Numbered from the stretch's first letter, positions 1 through 8,685 are shown. The stretch is DNA of 64,000 bases from Paracoccus marinus (GCF_007018965.1 NZ_VJYZ01000033.1:434001-498000); one strand, 5' to 3'. The notes: generated from the letters alone by a model not told the origin. Numbers and translations: made by a program.

Positions 1-956
1 GGCGGGCGCCGCGACAGCAGGACCGCCAGCCGCCGCCACCCGTCCTGCCCGCGCTGCACCAGGGGCCAGCCGCCCACGATCTGCTCGATCGGCGCCAGCG
101 TCCGGCCCATGAGGACCGAGCTTGCGATCATCGCCCCCGGCGTGACCTCGCCCTTGAGGACGAGCCACGCGCCGGCGGCGAGGAGCGCGCTTTGCAGGAA
201 CAGCCGGAACACGCGGGAAAACACGGTAAAGGCCGACGCGCGGTCGGCGCCGCGCATCGAGGCCACCGCGACAACGTCGCGTTGCCGCTGCCAGCGCGAC
301 AGCGTCGCCCCGCGCATGCCGAGCGCGCCGATCAGCTCACCCTCTTCGCGGTACATGGCGGCGGCGCGGTCGGCCTGCTGCGACGACATGTGCGCCTGCC
401 GCAGCGGATCGCGCGACATCAGCTGGTTCAGAAGCGTCGTGATGACCAGGACGAGCCCGCCCAGACAGGCCATCGCCCCCAAGAGCGGGTGGAAGATGAA
501 GAGCCCGGCAAGAAACATCGGCACCCAAGGCAGGTCGAAGAGCGCCAGCATCACGGGCGACCCCACCAGCCGCTGCACGGCGTCGAGATCGGCCGGCCCC
601 GCGGCGGTCGCCGCCGCCTGTCCGGTCGCCGCGCCGTCCTGCAGCGCGGCGCGGAACACGCGCCCTTCCATCTGCGCATGGAACCGGGCCGCAAGCCGCG
701 CCATCACGCGCGTCCGGGCAAGGTCCAGAAGCCCCATCATCACGAAAAGGAACGTCACCACCGCGAACAGCGCCGCCAGCGTCTCGACCGAGCGGCTGCC
801 GAGGACGCGGTCGTAGACCTGCATCATGAACAGCGGCCCGGTCAGGTTCAGCAGGTTCACCGCGGCGGAAAACGCGCCCACCGACAGAAGCAGATGCAGC
901 CCTGCCGAACGCGCCGCGCGCAGTTCCTTCTGCCCGTCATGTGCCATCTGAGGCAT
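1..956 (-). CDS. Type I secretion system permease/ATPase, PrtD family (N-terminal part only)
   Basis: This gene runs off the left edge, so only about 318 N-terminal residues are visible. They form the membrane part of an ABC exporter that pairs with a membrane-fusion protein and an outer-membrane channel to secrete proteins without a cleaved signal. The frame reads through hydrophobic helices and carries the family phrase LFMMQVYDRVLGSRSVETL near residues 35-55, typical of PrtD/HlyB-like exporters, followed by the arginine-rich loop LDLARTRVMARLAARF. The ATPase domain must lie outside the window. The start is either ATG at 956 (preceded by GGACAGGTGGCG) or ATG at 947 in the same frame. Its usual membrane-fusion partner, if adjacent, would also lie to the left. 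Confidence 0.8.
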   Translation of the reverse strand, partial: MPQMAHDGQKELRAARSAGLHLLLSVGAFSAAVNLLNLTGPLFMMQVYDRVLGSRSVETLAALFAVVTFLFVMMGLLDLARTRVMARLAARFHAQMEGRVFRAALQDGAATGQAAATAAGPADLDAVQRLVGSPVMLALFDLPWVPMFLAGLFIFHPLLGAMACLGGLVLVITTLLNQLMSRDPLRQAHMSSQQADRAAAMYREEGELIGALGMRGATLSRWQRQRDVVAVASMRGADRASAFTVFSRVFRLFLQSALLAAGAWLVLKGEVTPGAMIASSVLMGRTLAPIEQIVGGWPLVQRGQDGWRRLAVLLSRRP

Positions 957-1085
957 TCGCCACCTGTCCGCCGCGCAAAGGAATCCGATTCGTCCCCGAC
1001 TGTCTTACGCCCGTGACAATTAAGAAACCATCGACGCGCGCAGGCGCGGCCCCCACGTCGGGCGCCGATGCGCGGAAAAGCCCCG

Positions 1086-3725
1086 CTAGTTGTCGCCCAT
1101 CGCCGCACCCAGCGCCGCGGCGAGCGCGTCGTCGGCAGGTGCGCCAGCCGTGCCCGCGGTGCCGGCCGCGCTGCTGTCCAGCGCGGCGGGGTCGGGTGCC
1201 TGCGCCTGTGCAGGTTCGGGCTCGACCGGCGCGAGGCCCGCGGCGGATGCGTCGGCGAACGGGTCCGGGCCGCCGTCGGAGCTGACGACCGCGCCCGGCG
1301 TCCGGGGTGCCGTCACGCCGGGCGGGACCGGGTCGGCAACGCCGCCGTCGGGCGCGGGGGCAAGGCTTTCGGCGGCCGCGATCTCGGCCTCGGCCGCTGC
1401 GTCGGCTTCCTGTGCGGATGCCATCGCCTCGGCCAGCGCCGCGTCGAGGTTGCCGTTCGCCGGATCGGGGGCGGGCGCCAGCGCGCCGCCGCCCATCTCG
1501 CCGGGCAGGTTGCGGATCGGCGCCGCGTCCGACACGGCCTGCGCCAGCGCCGCCGCCAGCGGATCGGCGTCGCCCACTGCGACGATCTGCGGCACGATCC
1601 CGCCGCCGCCGCTGGTGGTGTCCAGCGGCTCGTTCGGCAGGCCCTGGTGGATCTCGGTCATGACGGCCGACCAGATTTCGGCCGGAAGGCCGCCGCCGGT
1701 CACGCCTGTCATCTGGCTGTTGTCGTCATAGCCCATCCAGACGCCCGCCACGTATTGCTGCGAGAAGCCCACGAACCACGCATCGCGATAGGACGAGGTG
1801 GTGCCGGTCTTGCCCGCGACGTCGCGCCCGTCGGCCAGCTTCGCGCGGGTGCCGGTGCCGTGCTGCACGACTTCGCGCATCATCCCGATCAGCTCGCCCG
1901 CCGCCTGGGGCGAGATCACGCGCTGCCCCATCCCGCCGACCTGGCCCATGAGCGGCGTCTGCTCACCCTTGATCGCCAGCTCGACCAATCCATAGGGGCG
2001 GACCGCGGTGCCGCCGTTGCGGATGCCCGCATAGGCGCCCGTCATGTCGAGAAGCGTGGTTTCCGACACCCCGAGCCCCAGCGACGGCCCGGCCGCGAGG
2101 TTGTGGCCAAAGCCGAAATCCTCGGCCACGCGGCGCACCGCGTCGCGCCCCACTGCCTCCTGCAGGCGGATGGTCGAGGTGTTGAGCGAGTTCATCAGCG
2201 ACGTGGTCAGCGTGACCTCGCCCCGGTAACGGCGGGTGTAGTTCTTGGGCGACCACGGCCCCGACCCGCGCACGTTGATCGTCAGCGGCGCGTCCAGTAC
2301 CATGCTGTCGGGGGTGTAGCCCATGTCGAGCGCGGCGGCGTAGATGAACGGCTTGAACGCCGATCCGGGCTGGCGCATCGCCTGGGTAGCGCGGTTGAAG
2401 GTGCCGTTCACCTTGGTGTCGCGGCCGCCCACCATGGCGCGCACCGCGCCGTCGGCGGACATGATGACCACCGCCGCCTCGACCTTGGAGCCGTCCTTGA
2501 CCTTTTCGTCGAACACCTTGGCCAGCGCCCGTTCCGCGGCGCGCTGGACCTGCTGGTCGAAGGTCGTCTTGATCGTCACGTCCTCGGTCGTCTCGCTGGT
2601 GAGAAAGCCCGGACCGGATTCCATCACCCAGTCCGCGAAATAGCCGCCCGCGCGCGCCTCGGCCGCGCGGCTGAGCGCGGCGGGCCGGGCCTTGGCGGTC
2701 GCGAACTCGTCGTCCTTCAGGTAGCCCTGCTGGTGCATCAGCCCCAGGATGACGCTGGCCCGTTCGCGCGAGCGTTCGAGGTTCGCGGTCGGCGCGAAGT
2801 AGCTGGGCGCCTTCAGCAGCCCCGCCATCATCGCGGCCTCGGCGGCCGTCACATCGGATGCGGGCTTGCCGAAATAGCGCTGGCTCGCCGCCTCGAACCC
2901 GCGGGCGCCTGCGCCCAGATAGCTGCGGTTCATGTAGATGTTGAGGATGTCGTCCTTGGAGTACTTCGTCTCCATCGCCAGCGCGTAGGGCACTTCCTTG
3001 ACCTTGCGCCACAGCGAGGACTGGCGGCACTCGGCCTCGAAATCGGCTTCGGACTTCCACTTGGTCGGGTCGAACGTGTCGCCCAGGCACAGAAGCTTCG
3101 CGACCTGCTGGGTGATGGTCGAGCCGCCGTTGCCTTCCAGCGGACCGCGCCCCTCGGCCATGTTGATCTTGATGGCGCTGGCCACGCCGCGCGGATCGAC
3201 GCCGAGGTGGGAATAGAACCGCTTGTCCTCGGTCGCGACCACGGCGTTCTTCAGCACCGGCGCGATCTTGTCGGAACTGACGGTGCCGAACGTCTCGCCG
3301 CGCCAGGCGAACACCTTGCCGTCGCGGTCCAGCATCGTGACCGACCCGCGCTGGCGGCCGTCGAACAGCGCCTGCGGTTCGGGCAGGGTCGAATAATAAT
3401 AGGCGGTGGCCGTGAACAGGATCAGCGCGAAGGTCAGCCCCAGCCGCCAGACGCTGCCCCAAATGATTCGCCACACCAGCGCGACCGACCCGGCGATGCC
3501 GCGCGACACGACGTTGCCCCGCCTGCGGGCCTTGGGTGCGGGCGCCGCGGCGGCGCGGCGCCGCGCCTCGCGCGGGGGCAGGCCGCCGCCGTTACCATTG
3601 CCGCCGTTACCGTTGTCGCCGCCGTTGCCGCCGCCGCCCTTCACGGGCTTGCGCGGCGCGGGCGTCGCCTGATCCGCGTAACGCTTGTCGGCGACGATGC
3701 GCCGGTTGCCGGTTGTGTTCTTCAT
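1086..3725 (-). CDS. Class A penicillin-binding protein 1A (transglycosylase/transpeptidase)
   Basis: Bifunctional peptidoglycan synthase of 879 residues, anchored in the inner membrane with its catalytic domains in the periplasm. A cytoplasmic tail rich in Gly and Asn (about residues 30-48) precedes one membrane helix (about 85-112). The GT51 domain shows the catalytic glutamate in EDKRF (about 166) and GGSTITQQ. The transpeptidase domain shows SAFK (455-458, nucleophile serine), SLN (513-515) and KTGTT (639-643). The last 150 residues are an Ala/Pro/Asp-rich tail with no domain I recognise. I chose ATG 3725 because it follows GCAGG at good spacing and starts the basic tail; an upstream in-frame start at 3833 adds unlikely sequence. 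It is divergent from amtB. Confidence 0.93.
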   Translation of the reverse strand: MKNTTGNRRIVADKRYADQATPAPRKPVKGGGGNGGDNGNGGNGNGGGLPPREARRRAAAAPAPKARRRGNVVSRGIAGSVALVWRIIWGSVWRLGLTFALILFTATAYYYSTLPEPQALFDGRQRGSVTMLDRDGKVFAWRGETFGTVSSDKIAPVLKNAVVATEDKRFYSHLGVDPRGVASAIKINMAEGRGPLEGNGGSTITQQVAKLLCLGDTFDPTKWKSEADFEAECRQSSLWRKVKEVPYALAMETKYSKDDILNIYMNRSYLGAGARGFEAASQRYFGKPASDVTAAEAAMMAGLLKAPSYFAPTANLERSRERASVILGLMHQQGYLKDDEFATAKARPAALSRAAEARAGGYFADWVMESGPGFLTSETTEDVTIKTTFDQQVQRAAERALAKVFDEKVKDGSKVEAAVVIMSADGAVRAMVGGRDTKVNGTFNRATQAMRQPGSAFKPFIYAAALDMGYTPDSMVLDAPLTINVRGSGPWSPKNYTRRYRGEVTLTTSLMNSLNTSTIRLQEAVGRDAVRRVAEDFGFGHNLAAGPSLGLGVSETTLLDMTGAYAGIRNGGTAVRPYGLVELAIKGEQTPLMGQVGGMGQRVISPQAAGELIGMMREVVQHGTGTRAKLADGRDVAGKTGTTSSYRDAWFVGFSQQYVAGVWMGYDDNSQMTGVTGGGLPAEIWSAVMTEIHQGLPNEPLDTTSGGGGIVPQIVAVGDADPLAAALAQAVSDAAPIRNLPGEMGGGALAPAPDPANGNLDAALAEAMASAQEADAAAEAEIAAAESLAPAPDGGVADPVPPGVTAPRTPGAVVSSDGGPDPFADASAAGLAPVEPEPAQAQAPDPAALDSSAAGTAGTAGAPADDALAAALGAAMGDN

Positions 3726-4000
3726 GCCTGCAATCCTGCGACCGTTCCCCGGCCTTGTCGCGCATCTGATACAGCAAGACGCCCGGATTGAGAACACGTG
3801 CGGGCGGCGCTGACCCACTCGTGACCTGACCAACTGCGCGGCATTTTGCGCAAAAACTGCCTGAACTCAGGGCACGGCGCAAACCCCATGCTGCAGCGCG
3901 GCATGCGCGCTGGACGCCGCGACCCCGGCCTTGGTCCCCTGAGCGTGAGGCGGGCGCATCCGCGACCCGGTCGCAGCTTGGACGAGATGGACGAGGCAAG
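3726..4000. promoter_or_regulatory. Divergent intergenic region PBP1A/amtB with a 12-bp palindrome
   Basis: This 275-bp gap must hold the promoters of both flanking genes. It contains a perfect 12-bp palindrome, TTTTGCGCAAAA, at 3844-3855. No glnK-like P-II gene fits here, and I do not see a convincing sigma-54 element of the TGGCAC-N5-TTGC type. Whether the palindrome is an operator is an inference. Confidence 0.35.
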
Positions 4001-5464
4001 ATGACATACGAACATTCCCCGGGCACGGGTCGCGGCGCCGTTCGGATCGCCGGCGGGACGATCGCGGCGCTGGCGCTGATGTCGGTCGCCGGCGCGGCAT
4101 TGGCGCAGGCGACCGACGCCGTGACGGCAGCCGTGCCCGCCGCCGTCACGAGCGCGCCGGTGCCCGACAAGGGCGACACGACCTGGGTCATGGTGTCGGC
4201 GATCCTCGTCATGATGATGACGATCCCCGGCCTCGCCCTGTTCTACGGCGGGCTGGTCAGGTCCCGGAACGTCCTGTCGGTGCTGATGCAGGTGCTGGCC
4301 GTGTTTTCGGTCATGGCGATCCTGTGGGTCTGCGTCGGCTATTCGCTGGCCTTCACCGGCGCGGGTGACGCCGCGGCCGCGGGGCCGCTGACGCCGTTCA
4401 TCGGCGGGCTGTCCAAGGCGTTCCTGTCCGGGGTCACCACCTCGTCGGTGGCCGAGACGTTCTCGGCCGGGGTGTTCATTCCCGAGCTGTCCTTCGTCAT
4501 CTTCCAGATGGCCTTCGCCTGCATCGCGCCCGCGCTGATCGTGGGCGCCACGGCCGAACGGATGAAGTTCGTGGCCATTCTCGCCTTTGTCGTGATCTGG
4601 TTCTTCCTGTCCTACCTGCCGATGGCGCACATGGTCTGGTGGTGGGGCGGCCCCAGCGCCTACACGGCGCCCGCGGGGTACCTGTTCTCGCACGGGGCGC
4701 TCGACTTCGCGGGCGGCACCGTCATCCACATCAACGCGGGCGTCGCGGGGCTGGTGGCGGCGCATGTCGCGGGGCCGCGCGTGGGCTACGGCAAGGAACT
4801 GATGGCGCCGCACAACCTGACCTTCACGCTGCTGGGCGGGTGCCTGCTATGGATCGGCTGGTTCGGCTTCAATGCTGGCTCGAACCTCGAGGCGAACGGC
4901 CTGACCGCGCTCGCGATCCTGAACACGACAGTCGCCACCGCCGCCGCCGCGCTGGCGTGGAGCCTGGGCGAATGGATCCTGCGCGGGCACCCGTCGCTGC
5001 TGGGCGGCGTGTCGGGCGCGGTCGCGGGTCTGGTCGGCGTGACGCCCGCCGCGGGCTTCGTCGGGCCGATGGGCGCGATCGCGATCGGCGTCGCCGCGGG
5101 TCTTGCCTGCATGTGGTTCGTGGTGGTCATGAAATCGCGGATGCGGATCGACGACAGCCTCGACGTGTTCGGCATCCACGGCGTGGGCGGCATCGTTGGC
5201 GCGATCCTGACCGGGGTGTTCGCGGCACCCGCGCTGGGCGGATCGGGCGTGTTCGATTATTCGACCGGATCGGTCGCCGTATTCGACATGGGCCGCCAGG
5301 TCGGCGTCCAGGCGCTGGGCGTGGCGACCTGCGTGGTCTGGTCGACGCTGGTGTCCTTCGCGGCGATCTACCTGGTCCGGGCGACGATCGGCCTGCGGGT
5401 CGATACGAACGACGAGCGCCAGGGACTGGACCTGACCAGTCACGGCGAGAACGCCTACAACTGA
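4001..5464 (+). CDS. amtB: Ammonium transporter, AmtB family
   Basis: Inner-membrane ammonium channel of 487 residues, trimeric in the family. An N-terminal signal sequence ends near AALAQA (about residue 36), as in many proteobacterial AmtB proteins. About eleven membrane helices follow. The pore twin histidines sit in FAGGTVIHINAG and FGIHGVGG, the latter preceded by DSLDV. The cytoplasmic tail ends with the P-II docking segment DERQGLDLTSHGE. The start ATG 4001 gives the signal peptide directly and is preceded by GACGAGGCAAG. In many proteobacteria a glnK gene precedes amtB; here there is none, so a P-II protein would have to be encoded elsewhere. Confidence 0.96.
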   Translation: MTYEHSPGTGRGAVRIAGGTIAALALMSVAGAALAQATDAVTAAVPAAVTSAPVPDKGDTTWVMVSAILVMMMTIPGLALFYGGLVRSRNVLSVLMQVLAVFSVMAILWVCVGYSLAFTGAGDAAAAGPLTPFIGGLSKAFLSGVTTSSVAETFSAGVFIPELSFVIFQMAFACIAPALIVGATAERMKFVAILAFVVIWFFLSYLPMAHMVWWWGGPSAYTAPAGYLFSHGALDFAGGTVIHINAGVAGLVAAHVAGPRVGYGKELMAPHNLTFTLLGGCLLWIGWFGFNAGSNLEANGLTALAILNTTVATAAAALAWSLGEWILRGHPSLLGGVSGAVAGLVGVTPAAGFVGPMGAIAIGVAAGLACMWFVVVMKSRMRIDDSLDVFGIHGVGGIVGAILTGVFAAPALGGSGVFDYSTGSVAVFDMGRQVGVQALGVATCVVWSTLVSFAAIYLVRATIGLRVDTNDERQGLDLTSHGENAYN

Positions 5465-5480
5465 TCGCCCGAGAACATGC

Positions 5481-5507
5481 AAGGGGCCCGGTTCGCGCCG
5501 GGCCCTT
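5481..5507. terminator. Bidirectional hairpin between amtB and the prenyl synthase gene
   Basis: AAGGGGCCCGG and CCGGGCCCTT pair around a short TTCGCG loop, 17 bases after the amtB stop and just before the stop of the convergent downstream gene. The stem is very GC-rich and the outer bases give A and T on both sides, so it could serve both strands. Confidence 0.65.
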
Positions 5508-5512
5508 CGGCG

Positions 5513-6511
5513 TCAGGCGACGCGGGCCACCACGAACCCGGCCATCTCGGCCAGCAGGTCGCGCACAGGGTGGTCGGGCAGGGGATCCAGCGCCGCGCGG
5601 GCGCGGTCGGACCACGCCAGCGCATCGGCGCGCGCCGCCTCGATCCCGCCGCGCCGGGCCAGGATCGCCATCGCGCGGTCCAGATCGCCGTCCTGCTGGT
5701 CGCCATCCTGGATCGTGCGCTGCCAGAACGCGCGCTCGTCCGCATCGGCGGCCGCGACCGCCTTGATGACCGGCAGCGTCAGCTTGCGCTCGCGGAAATC
5801 GTCGCCGACGTTCTTGCCGATCGTGTCGGTCGCGCCGCCATAGTCCAGCACGTCGTCGACGATCTGGAACGCAATCCCCAGCGCATCGCCAAAGTCGTAA
5901 AGCGCGCGCACCTGTTCGGCCGGCGCCTCGGCGATCACGCCGCCCACCTCGGCCGCGGCCGAGAACAGCGCCGCGGTCTTGCCGCGCACGACCTGCAGAT
6001 AGACGTCCTCGTCGGTGGCAAGGTTGCGCGCGGCGGTCAGCTGCAGCACCTCGCCCTCGGAAATCGTGGCCGAGGCGTTCGACAGGATCTCCATCACCCG
6101 CAGGTTTTCGGTATCGGTCATCAGCTGGAAGCTGCGCGCGAACAGGTAGTCGCCGACCAGAACACTGGACTTGTTGTCCCACAGCAGGTTCGCGGTCGGC
6201 CGCCCGCGGCGCTGGCGGCTTTCGTCCACCACGTCGTCGTGAAGCAGCGTCGCGGTGTGGATGAACTCGACCGTCGCGGCCAGCAGGTGATGCCGGGTGC
6301 CCTGGTATCCGCACAGCCGCGCCGCCGCGACCGTCAGCAGCGGCCTGAGCCGCTTGCCCCCCGCCTCGACCAGATGGGCCGTGACTTCCGGGATCAGGGG
6401 CGCGTGGCGGCTGACCATGCGTTCGCGGATCAGCGCGTTCACCGCGGCCATGTCGTCCGACAGAAGCCGGGACAGCCGTTCCAGCGGTTCACCGTTGTCT
6501 TTCATGGCCAT
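5513..6511 (-). CDS. All-trans polyprenyl diphosphate synthase (octaprenyl/decaprenyl type)
   Basis: Trans-prenyltransferase of 332 residues that elongates farnesyl diphosphate with isopentenyl diphosphate to make the long side chain of ubiquinone. It has the family's GKRLRP substrate motif (about residues 52-57), the first aspartate-rich motif LLHDDVVDES and the second one FQIVDDVLDY, which bind magnesium and diphosphate. Length and layout match IspB/DdsA enzymes. Chain length (8 or 10 isoprene units) cannot be read from sequence alone; Rhodobacteraceae usually make Q10. ATG 6511 is preceded by AAAGGAT at 7 bases; a second ATG lies 2 codons downstream. It is convergent with amtB and divergent from the DUF2007 gene. 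Confidence 0.92.
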   Translation of the reverse strand: MAMKDNGEPLERLSRLLSDDMAAVNALIRERMVSRHAPLIPEVTAHLVEAGGKRLRPLLTVAAARLCGYQGTRHHLLAATVEFIHTATLLHDDVVDESRQRRGRPTANLLWDNKSSVLVGDYLFARSFQLMTDTENLRVMEILSNASATISEGEVLQLTAARNLATDEDVYLQVVRGKTAALFSAAAEVGGVIAEAPAEQVRALYDFGDALGIAFQIVDDVLDYGGATDTIGKNVGDDFRERKLTLPVIKAVAAADADERAFWQRTIQDGDQQDGDLDRAMAILARRGGIEAARADALAWSDRARAALDPLPDHPVRDLLAEMAGFVVARVA

Positions 6512-6584
6512 GCGCGGATCCTTTCGGCCGAGGGCTTGCCACGCCGTGGACAGTTTCGCAACCGGCCGCTAGCCTTCGCCTGCC

Positions 6585-6791
6585 ATGAAGGAAGTGCTGC
6601 GCGCCACCGATCCCCTGACCCTCGTACGCGCCGCCGATCTGCTGGCGGGCGAGGGGATCGCGGCGTTCCAGCTGGACCAGCACATGAGCGTTCTCGAAGG
6701 CTCGCTGGGGATCCTGCCGCGGCGGCTTATGGTCGCGGACCGCGACCTGTTCATGGCCCGCGCGATCCTGCGCGACCACGACATCACCTGA
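6585..6791 (+). CDS. DUF2007 family small protein
   Basis: A 68-residue protein. The pattern of an N-terminal beta strand, LVRAADLLAGEGI, a conserved middle and LMVADRDLFMARAILRD matches the DUF2007 (putative signal-transducing) family. The function of this family is not known; members are short, ferredoxin-like single domains. The gene lies 10 bases ahead of the methyltransferase gene, so the two are probably co-transcribed. ATG 6585 is the only sensible start. Confidence 0.75.
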   Translation: MKEVLRATDPLTLVRAADLLAGEGIAAFQLDQHMSVLEGSLGILPRRLMVADRDLFMARAILRDHDIT

Positions 6792-6801
6792 CCACCGTCA
6801 C

Positions 6802-7572
6802 GTGACCGCAAGCCCGGTTCCGACCCGCACCGACGATTTCCTGGGCGGACGCCTGCGGCTGACGCAGCCCGCGCACGGCTACCGCGCCGGGGCCGACGCG
6901 GTGATGCTGGCGGCCGCCTGCGCCGCCGCGCCGGGGCAGTCGGTGCTGGAACTTGGCTGCGGCGCGGGGGCCGCGCTGCTTTGCCTGGGCGTGCGGGTGC
7001 CGGGGCTGACGCTCGCGGGCATCGAGCGTGACCCGCTGGCCGCGAACCTCGCCCGCGCCAATGCCGACGCGGCGGGCCTGGCCGCCCATATCGTCACGGG
7101 CGATCTGTCGCGGCTGCCGCCCGGCGTGGCGGCGACCTCGGTGGACCACGTGATCGCGAACCCGCCGTTCTTCGCCACCGGCACCCGCGCCCCCGACGCC
7201 TATCGGGCCGGCGCGCGGCACGAGGAAACGCCGCTTGCCGACTGGATCGACACCGGCCTGCGGCGGCTGCGGCCGCGCGGCTGGCTGACCGTCATCCACC
7301 GGGCCGAGCGGTTGGGCGACCTGCTGGACGCGCTGTCGGGCCGGGCGGGCGACGTGGCGATCCTGCCGGTCGCGCCCCGCGCGGGCGCGGCCGCGGGGCG
7401 GGTCATCGTCGCCGCGCGAAAGGGCGCGCGCGGGCCCCTGCGCCTGCTCGCGCCCTTCGTCATGCACGCGAACGCGCGCCATCTGCACGACGGCGAGGAT
7501 CTGACGCCCGAAGCGCAGGCAGTTCTGCGCGGCGGCGCGGCCCTGGACCTGAAACCGCCGGAAAGGCGGTGA
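6802..7572 (+). CDS. TrmN6-like SAM-dependent methyltransferase
   Basis: 256-residue class I methyltransferase of the tRNA1(Val) adenine-37 N6-methyltransferase type. It shows the SAM-binding loop VLELGCGAGAALL (about residues 49-61), the acidic IERDPLA after strand 2, and the amino-methyltransferase catalytic motif NPPFF (about 115-119), which marks methylation of a planar amino group on adenine or a related base. An early LTQPAHGYRAGADAVML segment is typical of the family. Start is GTG 6802. The exact tRNA target is inferred from family similarity only. Confidence 0.8.
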   Translation: MTASPVPTRTDDFLGGRLRLTQPAHGYRAGADAVMLAAACAAAPGQSVLELGCGAGAALLCLGVRVPGLTLAGIERDPLAANLARANADAAGLAAHIVTGDLSRLPPGVAATSVDHVIANPPFFATGTRAPDAYRAGARHEETPLADWIDTGLRRLRPRGWLTVIHRAERLGDLLDALSGRAGDVAILPVAPRAGAAAGRVIVAARKGARGPLRLLAPFVMHANARHLHDGEDLTPEAQAVLRGGAALDLKPPERR

Positions 7573-7631
7573 CAGAATCGGAAATCTGTGTTCGTTTTGT
7601 GACACTGACCACAGAACAGGAGTGTCTGCCC

Positions 7632-7796
7632 ATGTCCGTCGCCTCGCACGTTCAGGAACTGCGCAAGAAGCACCAGAATCTGTCCGAAGCCGTGGAGCGT
7701 GCCCAGCGTGCGCCAGGCACCGACGACATCTCGCTGTCCGAGATGAAGCGCGAGAAGTTGCGTCTGAAGGAAGAGATCGCCCGGCTCACCCACTAG
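7632..7796 (+). CDS. YdcH family (DUF465) short coiled-coil protein
   Basis: A 54-residue charged helical protein. The core HVQELRKKHQNLSEAVE plus LKEEIARL near the C-terminus matches the DUF465/YdcH family found in most alphaproteobacteria, whose role is unknown. ATG 7632 follows a good AGGAG at 7618-7622. Upstream lies a TCTGTG/CACAGA inverted repeat (7585-7590 and 7610-7615) that may be part of its promoter region. Confidence 0.85.
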   Translation: MSVASHVQELRKKHQNLSEAVERAQRAPGTDDISLSEMKREKLRLKEEIARLTH

Positions 7797-8163
7797 TCCG
7801 CGCCGCGCCTTTCGGGGCGCATCTTTCCTCCCCGGCCGCCCCGGATCCGCCCTGGCCGCCGGCAGTTGTTTTTCCGATCAGGTTTTTTTTGACACCAGGG
7901 CCGGCGCGATCGCGCCGGTCCTGCCGCTTGAGGCGGCACGATGAGGGAAGCTGCGGGTAGGGGAGGTCGCGGTGCAGCGGCTGTCCGGTCGAGCGGTAGA
8001 AGCTAATGGAAAAACGAGGGTGCAGGACACCGCCGCCCACACGCGCCGGCAAAAGGCGGTGCTTGCGAGTGTACTGGGTGTCGTCCGGCACGCTACTTGG
8101 CGGTATAGATCTTAGTACGTTAAGTGTGGCGACACTTGCAGTTATAGGAACCTTTGGCTGTAT
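7797..8163. other. 367-bp gene-free stretch with several hairpins
   Basis: No convincing gene. A small hairpin at 7805-7820 (GCGCC/GGCGC) is a possible terminator for the YdcH gene. Then come T-runs at 7868-7873 and 7883-7890, an 18-bp perfect palindrome at 7901-7918 (CCGGCGCGATCGCGCCGG) and a second hairpin at 7922-7938 (TGCCGC/GCGGCA, loop TTGAG). The composition changes to AT-rich from about 8080 onward. Confidence 0.4.
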
Positions 8164-8481
8164 ATGCGATCTTCATTCCGCAACACGCATGCATTTTATA
8201 TACTTTGTGGATACGTGGTATCCTACATGGTTATTTTTGTCATTACCATCGCTCCGAATTCCAAGTACTTTTTTTCAAAAACGGGCTCCAGTATATTTGA
8301 CGTCGCAGCAGCATTAGCTGTTGTAAATCTTCTGCCTACAATTTTCTTTTTTTTCTGCATATGGGCTCTCATCTTCAACAGAGCTGCTCTACGCAGAGCA
8401 TCTCCGTGGCTTTCACTGGCAGTGGCTGTGGTGCTTGTATTATGGATGATAACCGCAAAATTTTTGTTAGATGGAATGTAA
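8164..8481 (+). CDS. Small hydrophobic protein in an AT-rich islet, unknown function
   Basis: Not recognised. The 105-residue frame predicts three membrane helices, at about residues 10-32, 45-72 and 83-101, with short polar links and a basic stretch RAALRRAS between helices 2 and 3. The region from about 8080 to 8560 is clearly poorer in G and C than everything around it, with runs of T and A and codons rare in the neighbours (TTA, ATA, AAA), so recent transfer is likely. ATG 8164 is the first start after an in-frame TAG at 8113; the ribosome-binding site AGGAA is 13 bases away, which is weak. It may not be translated. Confidence 0.45.
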   Translation: MRSSFRNTHAFYILCGYVVSYMVIFVITIAPNSKYFFSKTGSSIFDVAAALAVVNLLPTIFFFFCIWALIFNRAALRRASPWLSLAVAVVLVLWMITAKFLLDGM

Positions 8482-8659
8482 GTGGCTGACAAAAAACCGC
8501 AATTTGCCAAGCATCAATTTTACACACACGGAGAACCACGCCCGCGAGCCGCGTAATACCGTGCGCCGGCTACCGACTTAGCCTTTCACTCTTGCATGCG
8601 CAGCCGCTCGACCGGTGACAAGCGGTCCTCGCTCCAGCGAACGGCCTTCGCATCTTCGA

Positions 8660-8685
8660 TCCCGCCGGACCATCAACCGGCGGGA
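8660..8685 (-). terminator. Hairpin downstream of phbB
   Basis: TCCCGCCGG (8660-8668) pairs perfectly with CCGGCGGGA (8677-8685) around an 8-base loop, about 70 bases past the phbB stop on the minus strand. No U-run follows, so intrinsic termination is uncertain. Confidence 0.4.

Noticed and set aside
1068-3791. A 900-codon open frame on the plus strand opposite the PBP1A gene
   Set aside because: Long antisense frames are common in very GC-rich DNA. The minus-strand protein has all catalytic motifs of a PBP, while this one has only Arg/Gly/His-rich low-complexity sequence and no ribosome-binding site.
8006-8317. Plus-strand frame of 103 codons overlapping the AT-rich islet gene
   Set aside because: It has no hydrophobic pattern or domain, starts in the GC-rich flank and overlaps the more credible three-helix frame.
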